DNA from: Flavobacterium poyangense
GTDB taxonomy: Bacteria; Bacteroidota; Bacteroidia; Flavobacteriales; Flavobacteriaceae
Assembly (NCBI RefSeq): GCF_011751075.1
Contig: NZ_JAALLN010000002.1
Location: 452,709 to 516,708, forward strand
DNA length: 64,000 bases
Direction: 5' to 3'
Shown: piece after piece, positions 24,584 to 33,483 of the stretch
Layout of the letters: every line of letters starts with the position of its first letter
Position numbering within the stretch: the stretch's first letter is position 1
Notes under the pieces: generated by a model
What the model saw: only the letters and a program-made list of their open reading frames with translations
What the model was told of the DNA's origin: nothing
The model's database searches: none
Translations under genes and position numbers: made by a program

Positions 24584-25279
24584 ATGATACAAGTAAGTCA
24601 GCTTTCAAAAAAATACAATGGGACAACAGTTTTAAATATTGAGCATCTTGAAATTCCAAAAGGACAAAGTTTCGGATTGGTTGGGAATAACGGAGCCGGA
24701 AAAACAACTTTTTTCAGTTTGCTGTTAGATTTGATTCAGCCTTCTACAGGAAATATTAAGAACAGTGATATTCAGGTAAACACAAGTGAGAATTGGAAAT
24801 CGTTTACCGGTTCTTTTCTCGACGAAAGTTTTCTGATCGGGTATTTAACCCCTGAAGAGTATTTTTATTTTATCGGAGATTTACGTCACCAGAATAAAGC
24901 AGATGTTGATGCATTGTTAGCAAAACATGAGGAGTTTTTTAATGGAGAAATCTTAAAAAATAAAAAATACCTGCGCGATTTATCTAAAGGGAATCAGAAG
25001 AAAGTTGGTATAATTGCTACTCTTATCGGTAATCCTGAAGTGATTGTTCTCGATGAGCCTTTTGCCAATTTAGATCCTACAACCGTAAGCCGATTAAAAA
25101 AAATCATCAAAGAATTAGCAGAAGATGCCAACGTAACGGTATTGGTTTCCAGTCATGATTTACAACATACGGTAGAAGTTTGTGATCGAATTGTAGCACT
25201 CAATAAAGGCGAAATTGTTAAAGATATTCAAACTTCAAAAGAAACCTTACAAGAATTGGAATCGTTTTTTGCGGTATAA
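24584..25279 (+). CDS. ABC transporter ATP-binding protein
   Basis: A 231-residue ATPase with Walker A GNNGAGKT (residues 34-41), a signature LSKGNQ (133-138, in place of LSGGQ), Walker B VIVLDEP (153-159) and the switch histidine in VSSHD. It resembles ATPases of the ABC-2 exporter type that partner a separate permease; the DUF5687-like protein just upstream is the obvious partner. It would energise export across the inner membrane. The ATG at 24584 follows an A-rich leader. The following gene, sprE, starts 88 bp downstream and need not belong to the same unit. Confidence 0.92.
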   Translation: MIQVSQLSKKYNGTTVLNIEHLEIPKGQSFGLVGNNGAGKTTFFSLLLDLIQPSTGNIKNSDIQVNTSENWKSFTGSFLDESFLIGYLTPEEYFYFIGDLRHQNKADVDALLAKHEEFFNGEILKNKKYLRDLSKGNQKKVGIIATLIGNPEVIVLDEPFANLDPTTVSRLKKIIKELAEDANVTVLVSSHDLQHTVEVCDRIVALNKGEIVKDIQTSKETLQELESFFAV

Positions 25280-25367
25280 ATTTCTATATTACAAAAAGAA
25301 GCGTATTTTTACAAGTCATTATACTAAAAATCGTTTTTAGAAGTTAAATGATTTAAACTCTTTTCTA

Positions 25368-27986
25368 TTGAAAAAGAATACTCTTAAATATAGCTTTTTT
25401 CTGGTGTTTTTCTTTCTTTTGATAGCCTGTTCTACCAAAAACAACACTTTTTTGTCTCGAAATTCCCACGCCTTAAGCACAAAATACAATATTTTGTACA
25501 ATGGAGGGATAGGTTTAGAGAAAGGATTACAATCGATTCAGGGCAATAATCAGGATAATTTCTGGAAAATGTTGCCTATAGAAAAAATGCAGGTTGATGA
25601 GAATTTCGCCGATGATAATAAAGCTAAAAATGCGGACTTCGAGAAAGCTGAAACGAAAGCTACAAAAGCCATCCAGAAACACTCCATGAACATTGGCGGA
25701 CGCGAAAAGAATTCTCAAATAGATGAGGCTTATCTGATGTTAGGAAAAGCCAGATACTACGATCAGCGTTTTATTCCGGCTTTAGAAGCATTCAATTATA
25801 TTTTATACAAATATCCCAACAGTAGTAATATCTATACTGCAAAAGTCTGGCGTGAGAAAACCAATATGCGTTTGGGAAATGATGCGATTGTTGTGAAAAA
25901 CATTAATCTGTTATTGAAAAATACAGATTTGAGTAAGCAAACTTTTTCAGATGCCAATGCTTTACTGGCAGAAGCTTTTCTAAATTTAGAAAAGAGAGAC
26001 AGTGCCATTACCAAACTTAAAATTGCCGAAGAGTTTAGCCGAATAAACGAAGACAAAGCCCGATACCGTTTTATTCTAGGGCAGTTGTATCAGGAAGACG
26101 GAAAAAAAGACAGTGCGATCTATTTTTACGACGGGGTTATTGATATGAATCGAAAAGCCGATCGGAAATACATGATGCATGCTTATGCAAAAAAAGCACA
26201 ACTGTATGATTATGAAACGGGTAACGATACCATTTTTTTAGAAACCTACAATAAGTTAGTTGAAGATCGTGAGAACAGACCATATTATGATGTACTGTTT
26301 TTTGAAATGGGTGTCTTTTTTGATAAAAGGAAAGAACAGGAAAATGCACTCAAATTCTATAATAAATCGCTGGGCAGAAAATCCAAAGATTCTTATCTGA
26401 TTGCCTCTACCTATAGGAATATTGGGAATATGTATTTTAAAAATACAGATTATACAATGGCTGCAAAATATTACGACAGTACATTGGTAAAATTAGATCC
26501 GAAAAGCAGGGAGTTTGCTTTTATAGAAAAAAACAGGAAAAACTTAGACAATGTTATAAAATACGAGGCCATTGCAAAACGCAATGACAGTATTATCAGG
26601 GTATATGGTATGCCGGTTGCAGACCGAAAAAATTACTTTGAAGATTACATTGCCGAGCTCAAAAAGAAAGACGAAGCCAAACGTATTCTTGAAGAGAAAG
26701 AAAAAGAAAAACTGGCTAATGTAGAGCGTAATTCAAAAGCAGACAGTGAGCCAACAGCTGTTAATCCTCAATCGCAACCCGGCGCTGTTCCTCCCGGAAT
26801 AGGAAAATTTAATCCGCCGTCTGACAATGAGGCTACAAGTACCTTTTATTTTTATAACCCAACAACGGTTGCTTACGGTAAGTTGCAATTTAAAAAAGCC
26901 TGGGGCAATAGGATTTTAGGAGGTTACTGGAGAATGGCTTCGGCAAAAGCGGCAAATGATGATGCGATATTAAAAGAAGCCGCAGAAATGAGTCGGGATT
27001 CTTTAAATGCTATAAAAGATACTATTGTTATCGAAAAATATACCACTGCATTTTATGAAAAACAACTTCCCGCTACTGAGGCTGCTATGGACAGTATTGG
27101 AAAAGAACGCAATTTTGCTTATTACCAGTTAGGGCTTATTTATAAAGAAAAGTTTAAAGAATACTATTTGGCAAGTGGAAAGCTGGAGCAATTATTGAAA
27201 AATAATCCGGAAGAGAAACTGATTTTACCTGCCATGTACAATTTGTACAAGATTTACGAAATTACAGATCCAAAGAAAGCCCAGGAGATAAAATCGAAAA
27301 TTACAGCGAACTATCCGGATTCGAGGTATGCACAAATCTTAAATCATACCAATAACGATGATTTGGCATTACCGGAGAAAGAATATCAAAAATGGTATAA
27401 ATTATTTCAGGAACAACAATTTGATACGGTGCTGGACAATATCGATAATCTGATTAATCAGTATGCAGGCGATGAAATTGTTTCTAAGTATGAATTGCTG
27501 AAAGCAAATACATTAGGAAAAGTAAACGGTCTGGCTGCCTATAAAAAAGGTCTGGAAAATGTTGCTGACAATTATCCGAATAGTGTAGAAGGGAAAAACG
27601 CCCGTGAAATTTTAGAAAAACAAGTACCAAACTTAGAGAAACTTGAGTTTACTGCTATTGATGGTCAGAATTGGAAAATTATCTATCCGATTGCCAGCGA
27701 TGATAGTAAGACCGGAAAAAAAGTGGAAGAAGCAATTCATAAGTTTTTAGACATAGAAAATTTCTTAAAACTTAGAACCTCTATTGATAAGTACACTAAA
27801 ACCCAAAGTTTTGTGGTTATTCATGGTATAAAGTCAGAAGCATATGCCAATGACCTTGCCGGTGTTTTTAGAGACGATAAAAAATACAAAATCTCAAATA
27901 AGTCAATCATTATTTCGAGTGAGAATTATAAGATAGTACAAATTAAAAAAAATATTGAAGCTTACGTAGCCCCCAAAACCCCATAA
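25368..27986 (+). CDS. sprE: SprE/PorW-type gliding and T9SS lipoprotein with TPR repeats
   Basis: A 872-residue protein with a lipoprotein signal peptide (LIAC, Cys21) and many TPR-like helical pairs (for example EAYLMLGKARYYDQRFIPALEAFNYIL split over residues ~120-147, and further repeats to ~390). A Pro/Gln-rich linker lies near residue 470, and TPR-like units resume up to the C-terminus. Length and layout match SprE (PorW) of Flavobacterium, a lipoprotein needed for gliding and type IX secretion. The start is a TTG at 25368. The bactofilin gene starts 4 bp after the stop, and atpZ overlaps that, so the cell-surface gene is physically coupled to the ATP synthase genes. Confidence 0.85.
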   Translation: MKKNTLKYSFFLVFFFLLIACSTKNNTFLSRNSHALSTKYNILYNGGIGLEKGLQSIQGNNQDNFWKMLPIEKMQVDENFADDNKAKNADFEKAETKATKAIQKHSMNIGGREKNSQIDEAYLMLGKARYYDQRFIPALEAFNYILYKYPNSSNIYTAKVWREKTNMRLGNDAIVVKNINLLLKNTDLSKQTFSDANALLAEAFLNLEKRDSAITKLKIAEEFSRINEDKARYRFILGQLYQEDGKKDSAIYFYDGVIDMNRKADRKYMMHAYAKKAQLYDYETGNDTIFLETYNKLVEDRENRPYYDVLFFEMGVFFDKRKEQENALKFYNKSLGRKSKDSYLIASTYRNIGNMYFKNTDYTMAAKYYDSTLVKLDPKSREFAFIEKNRKNLDNVIKYEAIAKRNDSIIRVYGMPVADRKNYFEDYIAELKKKDEAKRILEEKEKEKLANVERNSKADSEPTAVNPQSQPGAVPPGIGKFNPPSDNEATSTFYFYNPTTVAYGKLQFKKAWGNRILGGYWRMASAKAANDDAILKEAAEMSRDSLNAIKDTIVIEKYTTAFYEKQLPATEAAMDSIGKERNFAYYQLGLIYKEKFKEYYLASGKLEQLLKNNPEEKLILPAMYNLYKIYEITDPKKAQEIKSKITANYPDSRYAQILNHTNNDDLALPEKEYQKWYKLFQEQQFDTVLDNIDNLINQYAGDEIVSKYELLKANTLGKVNGLAAYKKGLENVADNYPNSVEGKNAREILEKQVPNLEKLEFTAIDGQNWKIIYPIASDDSKTGKKVEEAIHKFLDIENFLKLRTSIDKYTKTQSFVVIHGIKSEAYANDLAGVFRDDKKYKISNKSIIISSENYKIVQIKKNIEAYVAPKTP

Positions 27987-27990
27987 TCTA

Positions 27991-28401
27991 ATGTTTGATA
28001 AAGTAAAAAAAAACGGAACAGAGCTTTTAGGAAAAACCAATAGAATAGTAGAAGGCACATCCATTATTGGCGACATCGTTTCTAAAGCCGATTTTAGATT
28101 AGATGGTGAATTGATAGGTAACTTTACCTCACAAGGAAAATTGGTAATCGGCGTTTCCGGAGTTGTAAAAGGTGAAATCGTTTGTAATAACGCTGATATT
28201 GAAGGAGAGTTTCAGGGAAAAATAAAGGTTCTGGAAGTCCTTAATATAAAAGCGACAGCACAAATTCACGGAGAAGTTGCCGTTGGAAAACTTTCTATAG
28301 AGCCTGGTGCCGATTTTACAGCAACCTGCAGCATGTTGACCCCTACAAATGAAGTAAAACTAAAAGATGGAAAAGGAGCCGAACAAAAACAGAAGGAATA
28401 A
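27991..28401 (+). CDS. Bactofilin (polymer-forming cytoskeletal protein)
   Basis: The 136-residue protein has a bactofilin core (about residues 18-115) with the repeating hydrophobic pattern of a right-handed beta-helix: GTSIIGDIVSKADFRLDGEL, GNFTSQGKLVIGVSGVVKGEI, ADIEGEFQGKIKV, QIHGEVAVGKLSIEPGADF. Bactofilins polymerise into filaments and often localise membrane-associated processes such as wall synthesis, stalk formation or motility. The gene lies 4 bp after sprE and its 3' end overlaps atpZ by 35 bp. Its tight coupling to sprE suggests a possible link to positioning of the gliding/T9SS machinery, which is inference. Confidence 0.9.
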   Translation: MFDKVKKNGTELLGKTNRIVEGTSIIGDIVSKADFRLDGELIGNFTSQGKLVIGVSGVVKGEIVCNNADIEGEFQGKIKVLEVLNIKATAQIHGEVAVGKLSIEPGADFTATCSMLTPTNEVKLKDGKGAEQKQKE

Positions 28402-28594
28402 GTGGTTGCCACTTATTAACATTCCTGTTCAAATGGGAATTATTATCTTTTTATTTTCCTATTTTGGTACATGGCTGGACGAAAATTATCCGAGTCCTAA
28501 AGTATATTTCAATACCATCTTTGTAATGGTTGGGGTTGGAATAGCCCTATACAATGTCATTCGTCAGGTTAACGAAATCAATAAAACAAAGTAA
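28367..28594 (+). CDS. atpZ: AtpZ/AtpI-family protein
   Basis: A 75-residue protein with two hydrophobic segments: LINIPVQMGIIIFLFSYFG and VYFNTIFVMVGVGIALYNV, with the conserved WLDENYPSPK between them. This matches the AtpZ/AtpI families found at the 5' end of F1Fo ATP synthase operons, which help c-ring assembly or magnesium uptake. The ATG at 28367 lies inside the bactofilin gene (35 bp overlap), so translation is probably coupled. A terminator follows directly, separating it from the rest of the atp genes. Confidence 0.8.
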   Translation: MEKEPNKNRRNKWLPLINIPVQMGIIIFLFSYFGTWLDENYPSPKVYFNTIFVMVGVGIALYNVIRQVNEINKTK

Positions 28595-28614
28595 TTTTGC
28601 CATGACGTTTACAG

Positions 28615-28660
28615 AATAAACCTAACCATTTTTTTAAAAACGGTTAGGTTTATTTATTTT
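28615..28660 (+). terminator. Rho-independent terminator after atpZ
   Basis: A 13 bp perfect stem (AATAAACCTAACC at 28615-28627 with its complement at 28642-28654) has a T- and A-rich loop and a T-rich tail. It would end the sprE-bactofilin-atpZ transcript before the ATP synthase genes. Confidence 0.8.
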
Positions 28661-28732
28661 GCACCTCTGCATCTTAGAACCTTTTTATAAAGCTTTAAAT
28701 AAATATTGCATCTTTGCAGAAAATTATTTCAT

Positions 28733-29125
28733 ATGCTTTTAAAAAATTACAAACCTATTTTATATCTATTCTTTTTTGCTTTAGCAGCTTATGTGTTGCA
28801 TAAAGCGTTTTTTTTGGTTTTAGAAATCAAAGCTCAAAACTTTTATTATACGATAGAATTCTTGTATTTGATCTTTTTTGGACTGTCAGCATTATTATAC
28901 TTTGTATTATTAGTAGTAAAGAAAAAGAATTTCGAAATTATCGGAATGACTTTCCTGTTTGGAACCTTTACGCAAATGTTATTGGGATATTTAATTTTAA
29001 GGCCAATTTTAGAAAATAAAAGCGAAGAGGTGATGGTAGAAAAAATCAGTTTTTTTGTAACATTTATTTTATTTTTGTTATTTCAGACGCTTTTAACTGT
29101 CCGATTATTAAATGAAAAGCGTTAA
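28733..29125 (+). CDS. Four-segment membrane protein of the ATP synthase region (DUF6168-like)
   Basis: About 131 residues with four predicted membrane segments (around 9-26, 42-62, 74-93, 103-123), the layout of ATP synthase I (AtpI)-like proteins. From memory the closest label is DUF6168, a small family next to atpB in Flavobacteriia. The ATG at 28733 is chosen over a TTG at 28706 because the latter adds a short stretch (MHLCRKLFH) lying in what looks like promoter sequence. It lies between atpZ and atpB. A role in Fo assembly is likely by position only. Confidence 0.65.
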   Translation: MLLKNYKPILYLFFFALAAYVLHKAFFLVLEIKAQNFYYTIEFLYLIFFGLSALLYFVLLVVKKKNFEIIGMTFLFGTFTQMLLGYLILRPILENKSEEVMVEKISFFVTFILFLLFQTLLTVRLLNEKR

Positions 29126-29172
29126 AACTGGGATTCCGTAAAAGAATGCTCAAAAATAATTTTTCATATCCT

Positions 29173-29201
29173 TTTGAATATTAATAAAAAATGTACCTTT
29201 G
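29173..29201 (+). promoter_or_regulatory. Promoter of the atpBEFHAG operon: TTTG-17 bp-TACCTTTG
   Basis: Both Bacteroidota elements are present: TTTG at 29173-29176 (-33) and TACCTTTG at 29194-29201 (-7) with a 17 bp spacer. Transcription should start near 29208, leaving a leader of about 35 bases before the atpB ATG. Confidence 0.65.
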
Positions 29202-29243
29202 CACCAAATTTTAGAAACGTAAAAAATAAGATTTTTAACAGAT

Positions 29244-30419
29244 ATGGTGATTTCAAACAAACCGCTCAATTTTATTCTTGCAGCTTTAGTAGCTTGTTCT
29301 CCAGTAATGAGTTTTGCAAATTCAGAGAATGACTCAACGCATGTACAGGCTGAGTCAGCTCATGAAGAAAAAGTAATTTCACATAACGCACCTTCGGAAG
29401 GTGAGCATGCAGCTCTTGATCCAAAAGCAAAAGTGGACGCTTTTATTGAGCATCACTTACAAGACTCACACGATTTTGTTTTCTTTTCAGATGAAAAAGA
29501 AAATAAACAGTATGGTTTTCCATTACCTGTAATTCTTATTGACGGAGGATTGAAAATTTTCTCTTCTTCAAAATTACACCACGGTGAAGCAGTAGCAGAA
29601 GTTGATGGAAACTTCTACAAATTAGTTCACGGTAAAATTTACAAAACAGATGCTGCGGGAACAATTACTTTTAATGACCATGGACATCCTGAAAACGAAA
29701 AGCCATTAGACTTTTCTATTACAAAAAATGTTGTGTCGATGCTTTTTGTTGCAGTCCTATTATTTTTAATGTTTACTGGATTAGCAAAATCATATAAAAA
29801 AGGACCAATCCCAACTGGATTTGGTAGAGTATTAGAACCGCTAATTATTTTCATCAGAGATGAAATTGCAGTTCCGAATATTGGTGAGAAAAAATATAGA
29901 AAATATATGGGATACCTGTTAACTGTATTTTTCTTTGTATGGTTGTTAAACTTATTAGGTATGACACCACTTGGAATTAACGTTACCGGAAATATTGCCA
30001 TCACAGTTTGTTTAGCATTATTTACATTCTTAATTACACAATTTAGTGCTAACAAAGATTACTGGGGACACATTTTCTGGATGCCGGGAGTACCAGTTCC
30101 AATGAAAATTATTTTAGCTCCAATTGAAATCTTAGGAACATTAACAAAACCATTTGCATTATTAATTCGTTTGTATGCAAATATTACTGCAGGTCACGTA
30201 GTAATTATGAGTTTGATCGCAATGATCTTTGTAGGTAAAAATTTAGCTGCAGATTTGCCAATCTCATTAGGGTTAACATTATTTATTTCGGTAATCGAAG
30301 TTTTAGTTGCATTTTTACAGGCCTTTATTTTTACAATGTTATCATCATTGTTTATTGGTATGGCAGTTCAGGATCATGACCATGATCATGGTCACCATGA
30401 TGAAAATGTTATTATTTAA
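29244..30419 (+). CDS. atpB: F1Fo ATP synthase subunit a with long N-terminal extension
   Basis: This 391-residue subunit a has the usual membrane core in its C-terminal two thirds: LLIRLYANITAGHVVIMSLIA carries the essential Arg of the proton path, and further helices end in a short tail HDHDHDHGHHDE. The first ~150 residues form an extra domain: a signal-peptide-like start (MVISNKPLNFILAALVACSPVMS), an acidic Ser/His-rich segment and a compact domain containing QYGFPLPVILIDGGLKIFSSS. The extension is longer than in E. coli and is shared by Bacteroidota homologues. A terminal His/Asp tract may bind metal. It starts the operon and has a good promoter upstream. Confidence 0.95.
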   Translation: MVISNKPLNFILAALVACSPVMSFANSENDSTHVQAESAHEEKVISHNAPSEGEHAALDPKAKVDAFIEHHLQDSHDFVFFSDEKENKQYGFPLPVILIDGGLKIFSSSKLHHGEAVAEVDGNFYKLVHGKIYKTDAAGTITFNDHGHPENEKPLDFSITKNVVSMLFVAVLLFLMFTGLAKSYKKGPIPTGFGRVLEPLIIFIRDEIAVPNIGEKKYRKYMGYLLTVFFFVWLLNLLGMTPLGINVTGNIAITVCLALFTFLITQFSANKDYWGHIFWMPGVPVPMKIILAPIEILGTLTKPFALLIRLYANITAGHVVIMSLIAMIFVGKNLAADLPISLGLTLFISVIEVLVAFLQAFIFTMLSSLFIGMAVQDHDHDHGHHDENVII

Positions 30420-30452
30420 TTTAGAAGTTTAATTTTATATATATAAATACTT

Positions 30453-30650
30453 ATGGGAACAATTCCAACTTTAGTAGGTGCAGGTTTAGTAGTAATCGGT
30501 GCAGGTTTAGGTTTAGGTAAAATCGGTGGATCTGCTATGGACGCGATTGCTCGTCAACCAGAAGCTGCTGGTAAAATTCAAACTGCGATGATTATTATCG
30601 CGGCTTTATTAGAAGGTTTAGCATTTGCTGCTTTAATCTTAGGAAAATAA
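30453..30650 (+). CDS. atpE: F1Fo ATP synthase subunit c
   Basis: A 65-residue hairpin of two membrane helices: a Gly-rich first helix (GAGLVVIGAGLGLGKIGG), the polar loop ARQPEAAGK and a second helix with the ion-binding carboxylate in AALLEGLAFAALI. The residue after the Glu is Gly and no Na+-type Gln/Ser set is seen, so the ring is most likely proton-coupled. It lies 33 bp after atpB. A strong stem-loop sits immediately after the gene, which in other species stabilises the abundant c-subunit message. Assembly and copy number cannot be read from the sequence. Confidence 0.96.
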   Translation: MGTIPTLVGAGLVVIGAGLGLGKIGGSAMDAIARQPEAAGKIQTAMIIIAALLEGLAFAALILGK

Positions 30651-30662
30651 TAAAGAAAGAAA

Positions 30663-30699
30663 TAACAACATCTTTAACGGTTGGTTAAAGGTGTTGTTA
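30663..30699 (+). promoter_or_regulatory. Intercistronic stem-loop after atpE
   Basis: TAACAACATCTTTAAC (30663-30678) pairs with GTTAAAGGTGTTGTTA (30684-30699): 16 bp with a single G-U position and a 5-base loop. It lies 12 bp after the atpE stop and 41 bp before atpF. The T run behind it is short, so it is more likely an mRNA-stability or attenuating element than a full terminator. Confidence 0.6.
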
Positions 30700-30739
30700 C
30701 TTTTAAAAAAGGAAATTAAATATTTAATATAGTTATAAA

Positions 30740-31240
30740 ATGGATAAGTTAATTAACGATTTTTCATTCGGTTTATTCTTTTGGCAAGCTTTAATCTTGT
30801 TAGTTTTAATCATTCTTTTAGTAAAATTTGCATGGAAACCAATTATGGAATCTATTACAGCAAGAGAAGAAGGAATTAAAAACGCATTACTTTCTGCTGA
30901 AAATGCAAAGAAAGAAATGGAAAATTTACAAGCGGATAATCAAAGAATTTTGAATGAAGCTCGTGCAGAGCGTGACGCGATGCTTAAAGAAGCTCGTGAA
31001 ATGAAAGAGAAAATGATTGCTGATTCTAAAAACGAAGCACAAGAAGCAGGTCAAAAAATGATTGAGCAAGCTAAAGCGGCTATCGAAAGTGAAAAAAATG
31101 CTGCTATGGCTGAATTGAAATCTCAGGTTTCAACTTTATCATTAAGCATTGCTGAAAAATTATTGAAAGAAGAATTATCTAACAAAGAAGCTCAAACTAA
31201 ATTAGTAGAGAAAATGTTAGGTGACGTAAAGCTAAACTAA
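30740..31240 (+). CDS. atpF: F1Fo ATP synthase subunit b
   Basis: The 166-residue protein has one N-terminal membrane helix (about residues 10-30, LFFWQALILLVLIILLVKF) followed by KPIMESITAREEGIKNAL and a long charged helical region rich in Ala, Glu, Lys and Gln, the peripheral stalk dimer. The length equals that of typical subunit b. It follows the atpE stem-loop and is separated from atpH by 4 bp. The stalk joins Fo subunit a to F1 delta/alpha. No duplicated b' gene is present. Confidence 0.95.
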   Translation: MDKLINDFSFGLFFWQALILLVLIILLVKFAWKPIMESITAREEGIKNALLSAENAKKEMENLQADNQRILNEARAERDAMLKEAREMKEKMIADSKNEAQEAGQKMIEQAKAAIESEKNAAMAELKSQVSTLSLSIAEKLLKEELSNKEAQTKLVEKMLGDVKLN

Positions 31241-31244
31241 GATT

Positions 31245-31778
31245 ATGGCAAGTACAAGAGCAGCAATTCGTTATGCAAAAGCAATTCTGGACTTAGCAAA
31301 TTCTAAAGGTGTTGCCGAAGCGGTTAATAGCGATATGAAGTCAATTGCTTCTGCAATTGAGAGTAATTTAGAATTGAGTACCTTTATTCAAAACCCAACT
31401 ACAAAAGTTGAAGTTAAAGAAAGTGCTCTTTTAGAAGTTTTTGCAGATGTAAATGGGGTGACCAAAGGGTTGTTTCATTTATTATTTGAAAACAAAAGAT
31501 TTGAAATTCTTGAAGCGATTGCTTTAGAATACAAAAAATTATTTGACGAAAGTAATGGTGTTGAAGTAGCAAGAGTTACAACAGCAGTTCCTATGGACGC
31601 CGCATTAGAAGCTAAAGTTTTGGCAAAAGTGGTGACTTTATCAGATAAAAAAATAACAATTGAAAATACAGTAGATCCATCTATCATTGGAGGATTTATT
31701 TTAAGAATAGGAGATCAACAATACAATGCTTCTGTTGCAAACAGATTACAAGTATTAAAAAGAGAGTTAAGTAATTAG
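31245..31778 (+). CDS. atpH: F1Fo ATP synthase subunit delta
   Basis: A 177-residue OSCP/delta subunit. It starts with RAAIRYAKAILDLANSKGVAEAV, the conserved N-terminal helical bundle, and ends with the beta-rich part carrying VDPSIIGGFILRIGDQQYNASVANRLQVLKREL, in which the GG-F-x-R-x-G motif is diagnostic. The subunit links the peripheral stalk to the top of F1. It sits 4 bp after atpF and 38 bp before atpA, in standard order. Nothing unusual in length or motifs. Confidence 0.96.
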   Translation: MASTRAAIRYAKAILDLANSKGVAEAVNSDMKSIASAIESNLELSTFIQNPTTKVEVKESALLEVFADVNGVTKGLFHLLFENKRFEILEAIALEYKKLFDESNGVEVARVTTAVPMDAALEAKVLAKVVTLSDKKITIENTVDPSIIGGFILRIGDQQYNASVANRLQVLKRELSN

Positions 31779-31816
31779 TTTTATTACACATAAAAGTGTC
31801 TAAATTATAAATTAAG

Positions 31817-33394
31817 ATGGCGGAAATCAAACCTGCTGAAATTTCAGCAATATTAAGAAAGCAAGTAGAAGGTTTTGAATCTGGTGCTACGCTAGAGGAA
31901 GTAGGAACAGTACTTCAAGTTGGAGATGGTATTGCTCGTGTTTACGGGCTATCTAATGTACAATACGGTGAGTTAGTAGAATTTGATAACGGTATGGAAG
32001 GTATCGTATTGAACCTTGAAGAAGACAATGTTGGTGTGGTACTTTTAGGACCATCTACAGGAATCAAAGAAGGATCTACTGCAAAAAGAACACAACGTAT
32101 TGCTTCTCTTAAAGTAGGTGAGCAAATGGTAGGACGTGTAGTAAACACTCTTGGTTTTCCAATTGACGGAAAAGGACCAATCGGTGGAGACTTATACGAA
32201 ATGCCGTTAGAAAGAAAAGCTCCTGGAGTTATCTTTCGTCAGCCAGTTACCGAGCCATTACAAACAGGTATTAAGGCAGTAGATGCTATGATCCCGGTTG
32301 GTCGTGGACAACGTGAGCTTGTAATCGGTGACCGTCAAACAGGTAAATCAACTGTTTGTATCGATACAATCTTAAATCAAAAAGAATTTTACGATGCAGG
32401 AAAACCTGTATTCTGTATATATGTTGCAATTGGACAAAAAGCTTCAACTGTAGCAGGAATTGCTAAAATGTTAGAAGAAAAAGGTGCAATGGCATATACT
32501 GTTATTGTAGCAGCTAATGCTTCTGACCCAGCTCCAATGCAAGTTTATGCTCCTTTCGCAGGTGCTGCAATTGGAGAGTATTTTAGAGATTCAGGTCGTC
32601 CGGCTTTAATTGTTTATGATGATTTATCTAAACAAGCTGTTGCTTACCGTGAGGTTTCTCTTTTATTAAGAAGACCACCGGGACGTGAGGCATATCCTGG
32701 AGACGTTTTCTACTTACACTCTCGTTTATTAGAGCGTGCTTGTAAAGTAATTGCAGATGATGGAATTGCTAAAAACATGAACGATTTACCGGATTCTATC
32801 AAGTCTATCGTAAAAGGTGGTGGTTCATTAACTGCTTTACCAATTATCGAAACTCAGGCTGGTGACGTTTCTGCTTATATCCCAACAAACGTAATTTCGA
32901 TTACAGACGGTCAGATTTTCCTTGATGGAGATTTGTTCAACTCTGGAGTTCGTCCTGCGATCAACGTAGGTATCTCAGTATCTCGTGTTGGAGGTAATGC
33001 ACAAATTAAATCTATGAAGAAAGTTTCCGGAACTTTAAAATTAGATCAGGCTCAATTCCGTGAATTAGAAGCTTTTGCTAAATTTGGTTCTGACTTAGAT
33101 TCTGTTACTTTAAACGTAATCGAAAAAGGAAAAAGAAACGTTGAAATCTTGAAACAAGGTTTGAATGATCCTTATACAGTAGAAAATCAAGTAGCTATTA
33201 TTTACGCTGGTTCTAAAAACTTATTAAGAAACGTTCCTGTAAATAAAGTTAAAGAATTCGAAGCTGATTTCTTAGCTTATTTAAACAGCAAGCATAAAGA
33301 TACTCTTTCTGCTTTGAAAGCTGGTAAGTTAGATGACAACATTACTGATGTTATCGAAAAAGCAGCAAAAGAAATTTCAGCAAAATATAACTAA
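31817..33394 (+). CDS. atpA: F1Fo ATP synthase subunit alpha
   Basis: The 525-residue alpha subunit has Walker A GDRQTGKS in the [20 protein letters not shown] segment, [46 protein letters not shown] (given here as adjoining pieces [18 protein letters not shown] and [18 protein letters not shown]), and the visiting-arginine region [18 protein letters not shown]. It provides the non-catalytic nucleotide sites of F1. It is followed by an 89 bp gap before atpG. The beta subunit gene atpD, which is next to atpG in many bacteria, is not in this window. Confidence 0.97.
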   Translation: MAEIKPAEISAILRKQVEGFESGATLEEVGTVLQVGDGIARVYGLSNVQYGELVEFDNGMEGIVLNLEEDNVGVVLLGPSTGIKEGSTAKRTQRIASLKVGEQMVGRVVNTLGFPIDGKGPIGGDLYEMPLERKAPGVIFRQPVTEPLQTGIKAVDAMIPVGRGQRELVIGDRQTGKSTVCIDTILNQKEFYDAGKPVFCIYVAIGQKASTVAGIAKMLEEKGAMAYTVIVAANASDPAPMQVYAPFAGAAIGEYFRDSGRPALIVYDDLSKQAVAYREVSLLLRRPPGREAYPGDVFYLHSRLLERACKVIADDGIAKNMNDLPDSIKSIVKGGGSLTALPIIETQAGDVSAYIPTNVISITDGQIFLDGDLFNSGVRPAINVGISVSRVGGNAQIKSMKKVSGTLKLDQAQFRELEAFAKFGSDLDSVTLNVIEKGKRNVEILKQGLNDPYTVENQVAIIYAGSKNLLRNVPVNKVKEFEADFLAYLNSKHKDTLSALKAGKLDDNITDVIEKAAKEISAKYN

Positions 33395-33398
33395 TAAA

Positions 33399-33471
33399 GT
33401 ATATTGTATGTTGTATACTGTATAATGTTCAAAACATTTGCAGTATACATTATACAATTTTTACAATATAC
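33399..33471 (+). repeat. Inverted-repeat element between atpA and atpG
   Basis: GTATATTGTA (33399-33408) pairs with TACAATATAC (33462-33471). Between them GTATACTG-TATAATG (from 33413) and GTATAC-ATTATAC (from 33443) are complementary as permuted blocks, allowing alternative folds. The sequence is strongly TATA-like and contains no gene. Confidence 0.5.
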
Positions 33472-33483
33472 ATTTTATAACAA

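Noticed and set aside
33399..33471. Terminator between atpA and atpG
   Set aside because: No T run follows the stem and atpG must be transcribed with the operon; a regulatory or repeat element is more likely.
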